From an uncultured Paracoccaceae bacterium (GTDB taxonomy: Bacteria; Pseudomonadota; Alphaproteobacteria; Rhodobacterales; Rhodobacteraceae): a stretch of 64,000 nucleotides of DNA. The stretch is taken from the NCBI GenBank assembly GCA_947495295.1, contig CANLYJ010000009.1, positions 1-64,000 on the forward strand. Direction: 5' to 3'. Shown here piece by piece: positions 17,494 to 25,278 of this stretch. The notes beneath the pieces are model-generated. The model had not been told where the DNA came from, searched no databases, and saw only the letters and a list, made by a program, of their open reading frames with translations. Both the position numbers and the translations under genes were made by a program. Numbering within the stretch: the stretch's first letter is position 1; each line of letters begins with the position of its first letter.

Positions 17494-18200
17494 TGCGCCG
17501 CGCCGACCGTCTTTTTCAGATATTGCAATATCTGCGTGGCGGTCGGCTGACGACGGCAGCGCAGCTGGCCGAAAAGCTGGAGGTGACGCCGCGCACGATT
17601 TATCGCGACGTGGCGCATCTGATCGGCTCTGGTGTCCCGATTGAGGGCGAGGCGGGCGTTGGTTACCTGATGCGCGATGGCTATGACCTGCCGCCCCTGA
17701 TGTTCACTCATGATGAGATGGTCGCACTGGTCGCCGGTGCCCGTATTCTGCAAAGCTGGGGCGGCACAAAAATGGCCGCATCCGCCCAAGAGGCGATGGT
17801 CAAGATCGATGCCGTCCTGCCGGAAGTTGCCCGCGAACGGGTTGGCCATATCAGTATCCATGCCTTGCAGACCCCCTGGCAGGGGGGCAGTTGGCGTGCC
17901 TATCTGGATCAGTTCGAGGCGGCGTCAGAAAGCCCGACCCGCTTGCGGATTTCTTATGAGGATGAGGCGGGCAATACGTCTGAACGGGTGGTGCGCCCAT
18001 TGGGGGTCTGGTTCTGGGGCAAGGTCTGGACCGCCGTGTGCTGGTGCGAATTGCGCGAAGACTTTCGCATGTTCCGGCTGGACCGGGTGACGGCGTTGAC
18101 AGAACTGGACCGGTTTCGCCCTGTCAAAGGCCAAACACTGCGTGATTTTATCGCGACCGAGGCCTATTGCCACAAGGGTCCTGACCCCAGGTTCAACTGA
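17493..18200 (+). CDS. WYL-domain transcriptional regulator (YafY type)
   Basis: 235 residues. An N-terminal DeoR-like winged helix (RADRLFQILQYLRGGRLTTAAQLAEKL-EVTPRTIYRDVAHL) is followed by a WYL ligand-binding region (RVVRPLGVWFWGKVWTAVCWCELREDFRMFRLDRV). Such proteins sense small molecules or nucleic acid. It is coupled to the VOC gene. Oddly, the C-terminal residues KGPDP are encoded by GGGTCCTGACCC (18176-18187), identical to the end motif of the MITE-like elements in this window, so the tail may derive from one. Confidence 0.82.
   Translation: MRRADRLFQILQYLRGGRLTTAAQLAEKLEVTPRTIYRDVAHLIGSGVPIEGEAGVGYLMRDGYDLPPLMFTHDEMVALVAGARILQSWGGTKMAASAQEAMVKIDAVLPEVARERVGHISIHALQTPWQGGSWRAYLDQFEAASESPTRLRISYEDEAGNTSERVVRPLGVWFWGKVWTAVCWCELREDFRMFRLDRVTALTELDRFRPVKGQTLRDFIATEAYCHKGPDPRFN
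18176..18187. repeat. Isolated copy of the MITE terminal motif inside a gene 3' end
   Basis: GGGTCCTGACCC matches exactly the inner part of the terminal repeats at 6017-6171 and 31858-32123. It encodes G-P-D-P at the tail of the WYL regulator. A 12-base match could be chance; its position five codons before a stop is suggestive because other copies also sit at gene ends. Confidence 0.4.
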
Positions 18201-18259
18201 TTGTGGCTGGTCCTCTGCGCCAGAACGCTTAGGTTTGCGAAAACAATCGCGAGGTTTCG

Positions 18260-19270
18260 ATGCGTCCCTTTGGCCGACGGCTTTTTCTGACAGGTGCCAC
18301 TGTTGCCTGTGCAGCACCGCTTTGGGCACAGGCGGATCCGTGGCGGGCGGTTGTTGATCGTGCGCGGGCGTTTGATCAGTGCCACGCGCTGATGATCCGG
18401 CAGTCCGGCGTTGATGTCGTGTCAGAGGTGTTTCGTGGTCCGGCCCGTGGCCGCGCGGTCCCGGTCAAATCCGTGTCCAAAACCATTGTCGCGGCATTGG
18501 CGGGGGCGGCGCTGGATCGTGGTGAACTGCCGTCGCTGAACGCCACGATCGGGCAGGTGGCCCCAGGTTTGATCCCGGCACGCGCTGCCCCGCAAGTCGC
18601 TGATATCACGATAGAAAACCTGGTAACCATGCAGGCCGGGCTGGAACGTACGTCGGGTGCCAATTATGGCGGCTGGGTCAGCAGTGCCAACTGGGTTTCC
18701 AATGCCTTGGCCCGCCCGTTTGTGGCAGCGCCGGGCAGTCGCATGCTGTATTCCACGGGGTCGTTTCATGTGCTGGGGGCGGTGCTGGCCGAACTGGCGG
18801 GCGAGAGCCTTTTATCCTTGGCGCGCAACAGGTTAGGGCGACCGTTGGGCGTCGATATCCCGGCCTGGACCCGCGACCCGCAAGGTCGCTATCTGGGCGG
18901 GAACGAGATGGCATTGACCCATGAAGGCATGATCCGGTTCGGTGAAATGTACCGGCAAGGCGGTGTGTTTGATGGCGTGCAGGTGCTGAGCCGTGATTGG
19001 GTCGCGCGGTCGCTGCAAGTGCGCACACGGTCGCCGTTTTCGGGGCTAAGTTACGGATATGGCTGGTTTTTGGGGCAGGCGGGCGGTGAGGCTTATGCAT
19101 TGGCGCGAGGCTATGGCGGGCAGATTATCTGCGTTGTGCCGGGGCTGGAGATGACCATCGCGCTGACCTCTGATCCGCTGCGCCCGGCGCGCAGTGGCGG
19201 GTATTTCGGTGACATCATGCGGCTGATCGAAGGGGCGATTATCCCGGTGGCGCGCGCCCAGTTGGGGTAG
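18260..19270 (+). CDS. Exported serine hydrolase (class C beta-lactamase family)
   Basis: 336 residues. The N-terminus MRPFGRRLFLTGATVACAAPLWAQA has a twin-arginine (RRLFLTG) signal, so the folded protein is probably exported by Tat to the periplasm. Catalytic motifs: S71-V-S-K74 and Y164-S-T166. A KTG-like box is not obvious (ARGYGGQII near the end is the likely equivalent). It probably acts as an esterase or peptidase; true beta-lactamase activity is not implied. It is followed by the convergent STAND gene, with a repeat element between them. Confidence 0.78.
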   Translation: MRPFGRRLFLTGATVACAAPLWAQADPWRAVVDRARAFDQCHALMIRQSGVDVVSEVFRGPARGRAVPVKSVSKTIVAALAGAALDRGELPSLNATIGQVAPGLIPARAAPQVADITIENLVTMQAGLERTSGANYGGWVSSANWVSNALARPFVAAPGSRMLYSTGSFHVLGAVLAELAGESLLSLARNRLGRPLGVDIPAWTRDPQGRYLGGNEMALTHEGMIRFGEMYRQGGVFDGVQVLSRDWVARSLQVRTRSPFSGLSYGYGWFLGQAGGEAYALARGYGGQIICVVPGLEMTIALTSDPLRPARSGGYFGDIMRLIEGAIIPVARAQLG

Positions 19271-19273
19271 GGC

Positions 19274-19474
19274 GCGCAACGTTCGGTGGGTGCTGCGTGC
19301 GTGGTTTTGCGCGGGGCGGGGTGCCGCGAATCAAGTGTTAACCCAGGTAAAACAGGGGTTTTGGGCGGTCGGCAACACGTCGGCGATGCGTCGGCAAAAC
19401 GTCGGACCCTAACGCACGGTGGGGGTGGTTTAACGCAGCGGGCGGTGGAAGTGTAAACGCGGCGTTAAGGTTTA
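19274..19474 (+). repeat. Dispersed intergenic element with 11-bp tandem core, copy 2
   Basis: Aligns along its length with 3300-3505. Units start at 19368, 19379, 19390 and 19401 (GTCGGCAACAC, GTCGGCGATGC, GTCGGCAAAAC, GTCGGACCC), preceded by GCGAATCA-GTGTTAAC and followed by GTAAACGC. It occupies the whole space between the convergent serine hydrolase and STAND genes and ends at the STAND stop codon. Confidence 0.75.
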
Positions 19475-22000
19475 GGCGGTGGCACCGGTGATGGGGGAAC
19501 GTAGGCCAAACTCGCGGTTATCGGGGTCCTCTGCCACCCAGGCGCGGTGTTCGGCTTCGATTTCTGCGACGATGGGGAAGATGTCCGCGCCATCGCCTGC
19601 GCGTAACCGGGCGGCTTTGTCGTATTGGCCGGATTTTTCCCAAAAAAAGATGAGGTGGCGGATATAGTGTTGTGTGTCGGGATGTGCCTGCTGGTCTAAT
19701 GACAGGCTTATCGTCACAGCGCGCGCCATCAGCTTGGCAGCGAGGGATATGTTGCCAGTATTTGCATGCATGACCGCGAGGTTGTTTTGGCAGGCCGCTG
19801 TGCCCGGGTGCCGTATGCCGCGCAGGGCTGCTATTATCTGCGCTGCTTCTTCTGTGGTGTCGCGTTCCTTGCGCCGTAGGTTGGGATCACCTGTGGCATT
19901 GGCCCAATCATAGTAAACGGTGCTGAGGTTGTTCAGACGGGTAGCATATTTTGTAGACACGGCGCCGTGGGCAGCTTTGTCGATCTTAGCGGCCCGTAAA
20001 TGCAAGTTTTCGGCCTTGTAGAATTCATTCTTTTTCTGCGGAATCGAAGCCATATTCGACAGTGTGGTGGCGATTGACGGATCATCAGGTGCAAGAGTGG
20101 CCTCTAGTATCTCTAGCGCCTCAGCATAGATCGCCTCTGATTCATCCCATCTCTCTTTTCGCTTTTCCAGTCGCCCAGCGAGGTTGCCCAGCCCTATGGC
20201 AACTTCTTTCGGGTTGCTTTGAAAGACAACTTTGCCAAGCTCGACACACCGACGCAGCAAGGTGATCGCGCCGTCGAAATCACCGCGTGCATCCAGATAG
20301 ACAGCGGCCTGATTGAGTACGTAAGCCAAGGCTCGACCAGTTGTGCCGGGTTGTACGTTCAGTGCGCGCATGGCCTGCGCGTGCGGCGTGAGCCGCGCGC
20401 AAAGTGGCCAAACCGAAGGGGTGTTTTGGACGTCATTCGGCATCAACTGTTGGATCATCAATACCGCTGCCGTAGACCACTCCTCATGCGCTGCCTTGTC
20501 GAGCAGGTCGCGCCCGATGTCGCCTAGTAGTCGGTGCAAGATCAGTGTTTGCCCCCAATCGGGCACTTCGCCGACGCGGATCAGGGCGTATTTGGTCAGG
20601 GATGCAACAGCCTTCGCGCACTGTACCTCATCTGTCAGATCGCTGCGCAGTGGTTCGGGCAGAATGTCGGATGCTTTGGCGCAGGCTTTCAACACTTCCA
20701 ACTCTACGCCATCTGGCGATAGATAGGCGCAGAGGTTGATCAGGCCCAGTGCTGTTTCGCTGTGCTCTCTTTCCTTGATCGCCTCCAGCGCGGTGCGGAA
20801 GGTGGCGTAGAGCGTTTTGTTGTAGCCGCTGGCGTCGAAATCGGGGGCTTTGTCGAGCATTTCGATCAGGCGGTCTTCGTAGGCTTTGAACGCTAGCGTG
20901 CTGTTTTCAGCCAGATAGGCCCCGGCCTGTTCGGCGGCCAATGGCAGGCCGTCGAGCCGTTCGGCCAGGGACCGCGCCTCTGCATCAGTTCCCCGTCCGG
21001 TCCGTTCTTGCAGGAATTGCGCGGTTGTTGCCACGTCCCAGATATCGAGTGACAGTTTTTCGGCGATTGTGTCGAACCCGTCATAGCGTGTTGTCACGAT
21101 GACCCGCGCGGACCCTTTGGGCAGCCAGTTGGCCACGGTTTTCGCGTCGGGTGCGTTGTCGAAGATCACCAGCCATGGTGCGCTGTCAGGCTGTGCGCCC
21201 AGCCAGTCGCGGATGTTGGCGGCGTTCGTTTCCTGATCCGGGTCGCGCGCAAACTGATTGCCCAGCTTTTGCGCAAGTGCGTCGTAGCCGGCAAGGATAC
21301 CGGATTGTGTTTCCGCCTCTACCCACCAGACGCCGCCGAAGCGTGCGGCGGTGCCGTGTCGATGCGCATATTCACGGGCGAGCGTGGTCTTGCCGATGCC
21401 GCCCATGCCCTGAACGGCGGTGATGGCTGTGGTGGTGTTGGATCTGATACGTTCGTGCAGCAAGGCCAGTTCTGTGCTGCGCCCGCTGAAATGCGGGTTG
21501 AGCCCGTCCTGGACGTTGAAAATTGTGGGGAGTTGCCGCGTCCGATTGGCGTTTTCGGCTGCAAGCCGGGCTTGACGGGCGTGTTCGCTTTGTAGTTCGG
21601 CGACCAGTTTTGCCGCCGCTTCGGGCCGTTGCAGCCCTGTCAGGTCGATATATTCGTTCTGGGCGATCAGCCGGGGGAATTTGCAGGGGGCGACTTTGAC
21701 GAGGATCAGGAGAGGGTCGTTGTTGGTCGGGTCTTCCCAGAACATCGACTGGCGTTCCGCCCGGCTATAGCCTTTGGACCGGTCGAAATAGGCGTCAGAG
21801 CACAGGGCGAGCATCTGGTTTGAGGCGTCGAGCGCGACCTCCATCCAGTCGGCGATGCCGGCCCCTTTGGGTTTGTCCTTGGGATGGAACCATGTGCTGA
21901 AACCGGCATGGTTCACCGCGTCATTGATTGCCGTGGCAATATCGATGTCGGCATAGGTAAAACTGATAAAGAAATCGCGTGTATCTGACAAAATATGCAC
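19472..22000 (-). CDS. TIR-NB-ARC-TPR STAND ATPase (predicted immune effector)
   Basis: 842 residues. Residues ~7-135 are a TIR domain (DFFISFTYADID at the start; Glu82 in YSRAERQ lies where NAD-cleaving TIRs carry their catalytic Glu). Residues ~160-420 are an NB-ARC/STAND ATPase: P-loop GMGGIGKTT (198-206), Walker B WLVIFDN (276-282), VIVTTR (300-305) and GLPLA (351-355). From ~540 to the end are TPR-like helices, with the 42-residue spacing of kinesin-light-chain type repeats. In known members, TPRs sense an invader, the ATPase oligomerises and TIR degrades NAD+, killing the infected cell. The start is GTG 22000 or TTG 21991, the latter with better-spaced AAAGGG. It is isolated from the upstream operon by a terminator. 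Confidence 0.88.
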   Translation of the reverse strand: MHILSDTRDFFISFTYADIDIATAINDAVNHAGFSTWFHPKDKPKGAGIADWMEVALDASNQMLALCSDAYFDRSKGYSRAERQSMFWEDPTNNDPLLILVKVAPCKFPRLIAQNEYIDLTGLQRPEAAAKLVAELQSEHARQARLAAENANRTRQLPTIFNVQDGLNPHFSGRSTELALLHERIRSNTTTAITAVQGMGGIGKTTLAREYAHRHGTAARFGGVWWVEAETQSGILAGYDALAQKLGNQFARDPDQETNAANIRDWLGAQPDSAPWLVIFDNAPDAKTVANWLPKGSARVIVTTRYDGFDTIAEKLSLDIWDVATTAQFLQERTGRGTDAEARSLAERLDGLPLAAEQAGAYLAENSTLAFKAYEDRLIEMLDKAPDFDASGYNKTLYATFRTALEAIKEREHSETALGLINLCAYLSPDGVELEVLKACAKASDILPEPLRSDLTDEVQCAKAVASLTKYALIRVGEVPDWGQTLILHRLLGDIGRDLLDKAAHEEWSTAAVLMIQQLMPNDVQNTPSVWPLCARLTPHAQAMRALNVQPGTTGRALAYVLNQAAVYLDARGDFDGAITLLRRCVELGKVVFQSNPKEVAIGLGNLAGRLEKRKERWDESEAIYAEALEILEATLAPDDPSIATTLSNMASIPQKKNEFYKAENLHLRAAKIDKAAHGAVSTKYATRLNNLSTVYYDWANATGDPNLRRKERDTTEEAAQIIAALRGIRHPGTAACQNNLAVMHANTGNISLAAKLMARAVTISLSLDQQAHPDTQHYIRHLIFFWEKSGQYDKAARLRAGDGADIFPIVAEIEAEHRAWVAEDPDNREFGLRSPITGATA

Positions 22001-22053
22001 CCTTTAATGCGGTGTATTGCACGCGATGGGTGTGTATTTGGCAAGAAAAAAGT

Positions 22054-22086
22054 GACCCTTGCCATGTGCGTCACATGGCAAGGGTC
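22054..22086 (-). terminator. Strong rho-independent terminator of the sigma-vWA operon
   Basis: Perfect 15-bp stem GACCCTTGCCATGTG / CACATGGCAAGGGTC with a 3-base loop, followed on the minus strand by ACTTTTTT. It starts 5 bp after the vWA stop and separates that operon from the STAND gene, which must therefore have its own promoter in the remaining ~50 bp. Confidence 0.9.
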
Positions 22087-22091
22087 GCAGG

Positions 22092-24284
22092 TTATCTGGA
22101 TAGGCTCTGCGCCAGTCGCATCAGTTGCACGGCTTCGGTCCGGTAGCCGAATGCGTCTTCGCCCCGATTGGCGTTGGCCAGTGCGATGGCGTCGTCATAG
22201 CCCCAGTCGCCCAGATAGCTGTCATCGCGCAGCAATTGCCCGAAACCGGCGATGGCGGCGGCGAAATTCGCCTCTGTCCCCGGGGTGGATTGCCCGATGA
22301 TCGGGGTTTCGATCAACTGGCTGGTGGCCTCGCCCGGTTCCTTGTAGCGCAGTTTGACGTAGCCGAGTTCGTCAGAGCTGGCTGCCACCGTATTGGGCGC
22401 ATAGCGCAGCGGGTCGCTGAGTTGTGCGGGCGAGCCTGTGGGTGTGACTTCGTAGATTGCTGTCACCGCATGGCCTGCCCCAAGTTCGCCCGCATCGACC
22501 TTGTCATTGTTGAAATCCTCTCGGTTCAGGCTGCGCGTTTCATAGCCGATCAGCCGGTATTCGGCGATTTGGGCGGGGTTGAATTCCACCTGCACCTTCA
22601 CATCCCCCGCGATGGGGAACAGCGCGCCGGTCAACTGGTCCACCAGCACCTTTTGCGCCTCGCTCAGCGTGTCGATATAGGCGGCCGTTCCGTTCCCGTT
22701 TTGCGCCAGCGCCTGCATGGTCGCGTCGTCCAGATTGCCGCGCCCGAAGCCGAGGACCGACAGATACGTGCCGCTGTCCCGCTTGTCGGCGATGAAGTCT
22801 TTCAGCGCGTCGGGGTTGCTGAGCCCCACGTTGAAATCCCCGTCGGTGGCAAGGATGACGCGGTTGATCTGGCCGTCCTCTTTCATGGTCTCAGCGACGG
22901 CATAGGCCTGTTGCAGCCCGCCTTGCCCATTGGTGGACCCGCCTGCGCCGAGCGATTGGATCGCTTGCAGGATGGTTGTGCGTTCAGAGGCCGGGGTGGG
23001 GGCCAGCACCTGCCCGGCGCTGCCCGCATATTCGACAATCGCCACTTCATCCTCGGGCCGGAGTTGGTCGAGCATCAGCCGGAAGGATTGTTTCAGCAGT
23101 GGTAGTTTCGTTGGATCATCCATCGACCCGGATGTGTCGATCAGGAAGACGAGGTTCAGGGGTGGCCGGTCGTCCAGGGCGGGCATTGCGCCTTGCAGCG
23201 CGATATGGACCAGTTGCGTGTCGGCGTTCCACGGGGTCTGGAACGTGCTGATTGTGGGCCGGAACGGGGGCTCGCCCGCGTCGGGGGCGGGGTAGTCATA
23301 GGGGAAATAGTTGATCAGTTCCTCGATGCGTACGGCCTGCGGCGGGGGTAGCTGGCCACGGGTCAGGGACGACCGGACGACTGAATAGGCCGCCGTGTCC
23401 ACGTCGATCGAGAAGGTGGAGACCGGTTCTTCGCCGGTGATTTTCAGGTCGTTGGGGGCTTCGGTCGGGAAGCTTTCGGTGTTGGGTTGGGCGGGCTGAA
23501 TGATGACATCGGGTACGCGTGATATGACCGCACCAACCTGCGCGCCTGATTGTGGCGCAGCTTCTTGTGGTGCCGCATTGCCATGCAATTGGACGAGGCC
23601 AGTGGTGTTGCGTCTGTCGCTTGTTGTTTGAGCCAGACCTGTCGCGGGCGGTTGCGACGCCTCCTCCTCTGCAACGGCTATATCCAATTCGCCCGCGCCG
23701 AGCGACGAGACGACCTGATCATCTTGAGCAGCTTCTGGTGTTGCATTTGCGGTTTTGCCAGAAAACTCTGATGGTTTTGGGTTAACCGCCGCCGGGTTGC
23801 GTTGGGGCTCAGTGATGATGGGCGCGGCTGGTGCCGGCGCTACCTCTTCGGTTGCGTCAACGAGACCTCCCGCGATGGAGGGCGGCACGACAGCGACTTG
23901 TTCGGTCACGTCATCATTGCCAAGCGTCCGGTCGCGTCGCGCCTCTGCTGTGGCCAGTTCCAAGTCGCCTGCAAGGTTATCCCCGCCACCGTTTTGCGAC
24001 AGCAAATCCTGCCCTTGCGGTGTCAGAAACAGAAAGCCGCAGGCGACAAGTGCCGTCGTCGTCGTCAGTGCCGCCTTGGATGTGAATGTGTTCAGCATGG
24101 TCTTTACTCCTGTCCAGAGGCCCTTTGCCTCGGTTACAGGAGTGGGACGCGCCGTCTGACGTGATCCTTGGAGATTTTCGAAATTTTTCTGCGCCAATGC
24201 CAGATTTTCCGCCCGCCGTGCCGCATCCGGCCGGGGCGTTGCATCATCCATCATTGCCTTGAGGTCGTTTAGGTCATCATTCAT
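22092..24284 (-). CDS. Membrane-anchored von Willebrand factor A protein (YfbK type)
   Basis: 730 residues. Residues 1-69 are a cytoplasmic segment, ~70-88 a single membrane helix (AALTTTTALVACGFLFL), ~95-285 a low-complexity Ala/Pro/Glu-rich periplasmic linker, ~290-375 a YfbK-type pre-domain, and ~376-560 a vWA domain with a complete MIDAS (D383-T-S-G-S, then TDGDFN), ending in a C-terminal DUF3520-like region. Its ATG overlaps the stop of the ECF sigma gene (ATGA). The short cytoplasmic N-terminus plus coupling to a sigma factor suggests it works as an anti-sigma factor with a periplasmic sensor; this is inference. Confidence 0.85.
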   Translation of the reverse strand: MNDDLNDLKAMMDDATPRPDAARRAENLALAQKNFENLQGSRQTARPTPVTEAKGLWTGVKTMLNTFTSKAALTTTTALVACGFLFLTPQGQDLLSQNGGGDNLAGDLELATAEARRDRTLGNDDVTEQVAVVPPSIAGGLVDATEEVAPAPAAPIITEPQRNPAAVNPKPSEFSGKTANATPEAAQDDQVVSSLGAGELDIAVAEEEASQPPATGLAQTTSDRRNTTGLVQLHGNAAPQEAAPQSGAQVGAVISRVPDVIIQPAQPNTESFPTEAPNDLKITGEEPVSTFSIDVDTAAYSVVRSSLTRGQLPPPQAVRIEELINYFPYDYPAPDAGEPPFRPTISTFQTPWNADTQLVHIALQGAMPALDDRPPLNLVFLIDTSGSMDDPTKLPLLKQSFRLMLDQLRPEDEVAIVEYAGSAGQVLAPTPASERTTILQAIQSLGAGGSTNGQGGLQQAYAVAETMKEDGQINRVILATDGDFNVGLSNPDALKDFIADKRDSGTYLSVLGFGRGNLDDATMQALAQNGNGTAAYIDTLSEAQKVLVDQLTGALFPIAGDVKVQVEFNPAQIAEYRLIGYETRSLNREDFNNDKVDAGELGAGHAVTAIYEVTPTGSPAQLSDPLRYAPNTVAASSDELGYVKLRYKEPGEATSQLIETPIIGQSTPGTEANFAAAIAGFGQLLRDDSYLGDWGYDDAIALANANRGEDAFGYRTEAVQLMRLAQSLSR

Positions 24285-24823
24285 GCCACGTCCTCCTTTT
24301 CCTTGATTGCCCGCAGGGCTTTTTTGGCCTCGGATATCCGCCAGCTGATGGTGCCTTCTGACACGCCCAGGATGTCGGCGGCCTGTGCATGGGTCATGTC
24401 GTCCAGCACAAGGGCGAGCGTGTCGCGCAGATCATCGGTCAGTTGGTTCATGGCGGCGGTCAGCCAGTCGATTTGTTCATGTGTGTCCCGGTTGGCGGCG
24501 GTGCGGTTTGTTTCCCAATCGCCCCAACCTTCGGTTGCTTTTGCATATGTGGCGCGCTTGCGGCGTCGGTCATGGGCGGCGTTCACAGCCACCCGGTAGA
24601 GCCATGTCGTGACCTTCGCCCGTTTTTGATAGCTGGCGAGCTTGGCGGGCAGGGCGGCACAGATATCCTGTGTCAGATCCTCTGCCTCTGCCCGCGCGCC
24701 GGTGAGCCGGAAACAGAAGGCGAAAAGCCTGTCGTAATGGCGATCAAGCAAGCTGGCAAAGGCCGCCCCGTCGCCGGTGGCTGCCGCCTCTGCAAGATCT
24801 TCATCGCTTGTTGTCATGCGCAT
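24281..24823 (-). CDS. ECF-type RNA polymerase sigma factor
   Basis: About 180 residues. Region 2 (DRHYDRLFAFCFRLTGARAEAEDLTQDICAALPAKLASY, then TTWLYRVAVNAAHDRRRKR) and region 4 (LRDTLALVLDDMTHAQAADILGVSEGTISWRISEAKKALR) are both intact. Start codons GTG 24826, ATG 24823 and ATG 24817 are all possible. It heads an operon with the vWA membrane protein and is divergent from the Trypco2-protease unit across 130 bp, so it may control either side as well as itself. Confidence 0.88.
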   Translation of the reverse strand: MRMTTSDEDLAEAAATGDGAAFASLLDRHYDRLFAFCFRLTGARAEAEDLTQDICAALPAKLASYQKRAKVTTWLYRVAVNAAHDRRRKRATYAKATEGWGDWETNRTAANRDTHEQIDWLTAAMNQLTDDLRDTLALVLDDMTHAQAADILGVSEGTISWRISEAKKALRAIKEKEDVA

Positions 24824-24878
24824 CACATTTGGTTGGACGCGTCTGGAAGGTCAATCCTTGGTGGCTTTGTGCATTTTT

Positions 24879-24907
24879 TTGCAAAGGGGGCAATTCGCGG
24901 TTATGAT
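24879..24907 (+). promoter_or_regulatory. Candidate promoter for the Trypco2-protease unit
   Basis: TTGCAA (24879-24884) and TATGAT (24902-24907) are separated by 17 bp, a good match to a housekeeping-type promoter, 47 bp upstream of the Trypco2 ATG. The divergent ECF operon starts on the other side. Confidence 0.5.
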
Positions 24908-24953
24908 GGGGGCATTATTCTATTTATTCTTATGCTGCTGATTGAGGTATTTT

Positions 24954-25268
24954 ATGTCCGACGATCCGCAAATCTCTTTGGCTGCCGCGATTGAAGAATT
25001 GCGTGCTGAATTGCTGCGTGCCCTTGATATGGGTAAGGATCAGCCCCTGCAATTTCGTGTCAAACCGGTTGAGCTGGAGATGCATGTCACCGTCACCCGC
25101 GATGCTGCTGTGTCGGGTGGCGTGAAATTCTGGGTCGCCAGTTTCGATGCCGATGCGTCGCAGGAACGCCAGTCCAGTCACAAGATAAAATTGGTGCTGG
25201 AACCGGTGTCGGGTGACGGGCAATCAGAGTTTTTGATCAGCCGTGTCGGCCAATCGAAACCAAGATGA
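24954..25268 (+). CDS. Trypsin-co-occurring domain 2 (Trypco2)-like protein
   Basis: 104 residues from ATG 24954 (MSDDPQ) with TGAGGT upstream. It begins with an amphipathic helix (SLAAAIEELRAELLRALDMG) followed by strands (LQFRVKPVELEMHVTVTRD, GGVKFWVASFDAD, HKIKLVLEPV). This helix-plus-sheet pattern, length and position just before a trypsin-like gene match the Trypco2 family, small proteins found beside trypsin-like proteases in predicted conflict systems. Molecular role unknown. The stop is 10 bp before the protease ATG, so they are co-translated. Confidence 0.75.
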   Translation: MSDDPQISLAAAIEELRAELLRALDMGKDQPLQFRVKPVELEMHVTVTRDAAVSGGVKFWVASFDADASQERQSSHKIKLVLEPVSGDGQSEFLISRVGQSKPR

Positions 25269-25278
25269 GGCGCGCCGC

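Noticed and set aside
22125..23105. 326-residue plus-strand open frame opposite the vWA gene
   Set aside because: It lies wholly antisense to a strongly supported vWA protein with intact motifs; the translated protein is Gly/Arg/Asp/Val-rich shadow sequence typical of GC-rich opposite strands.
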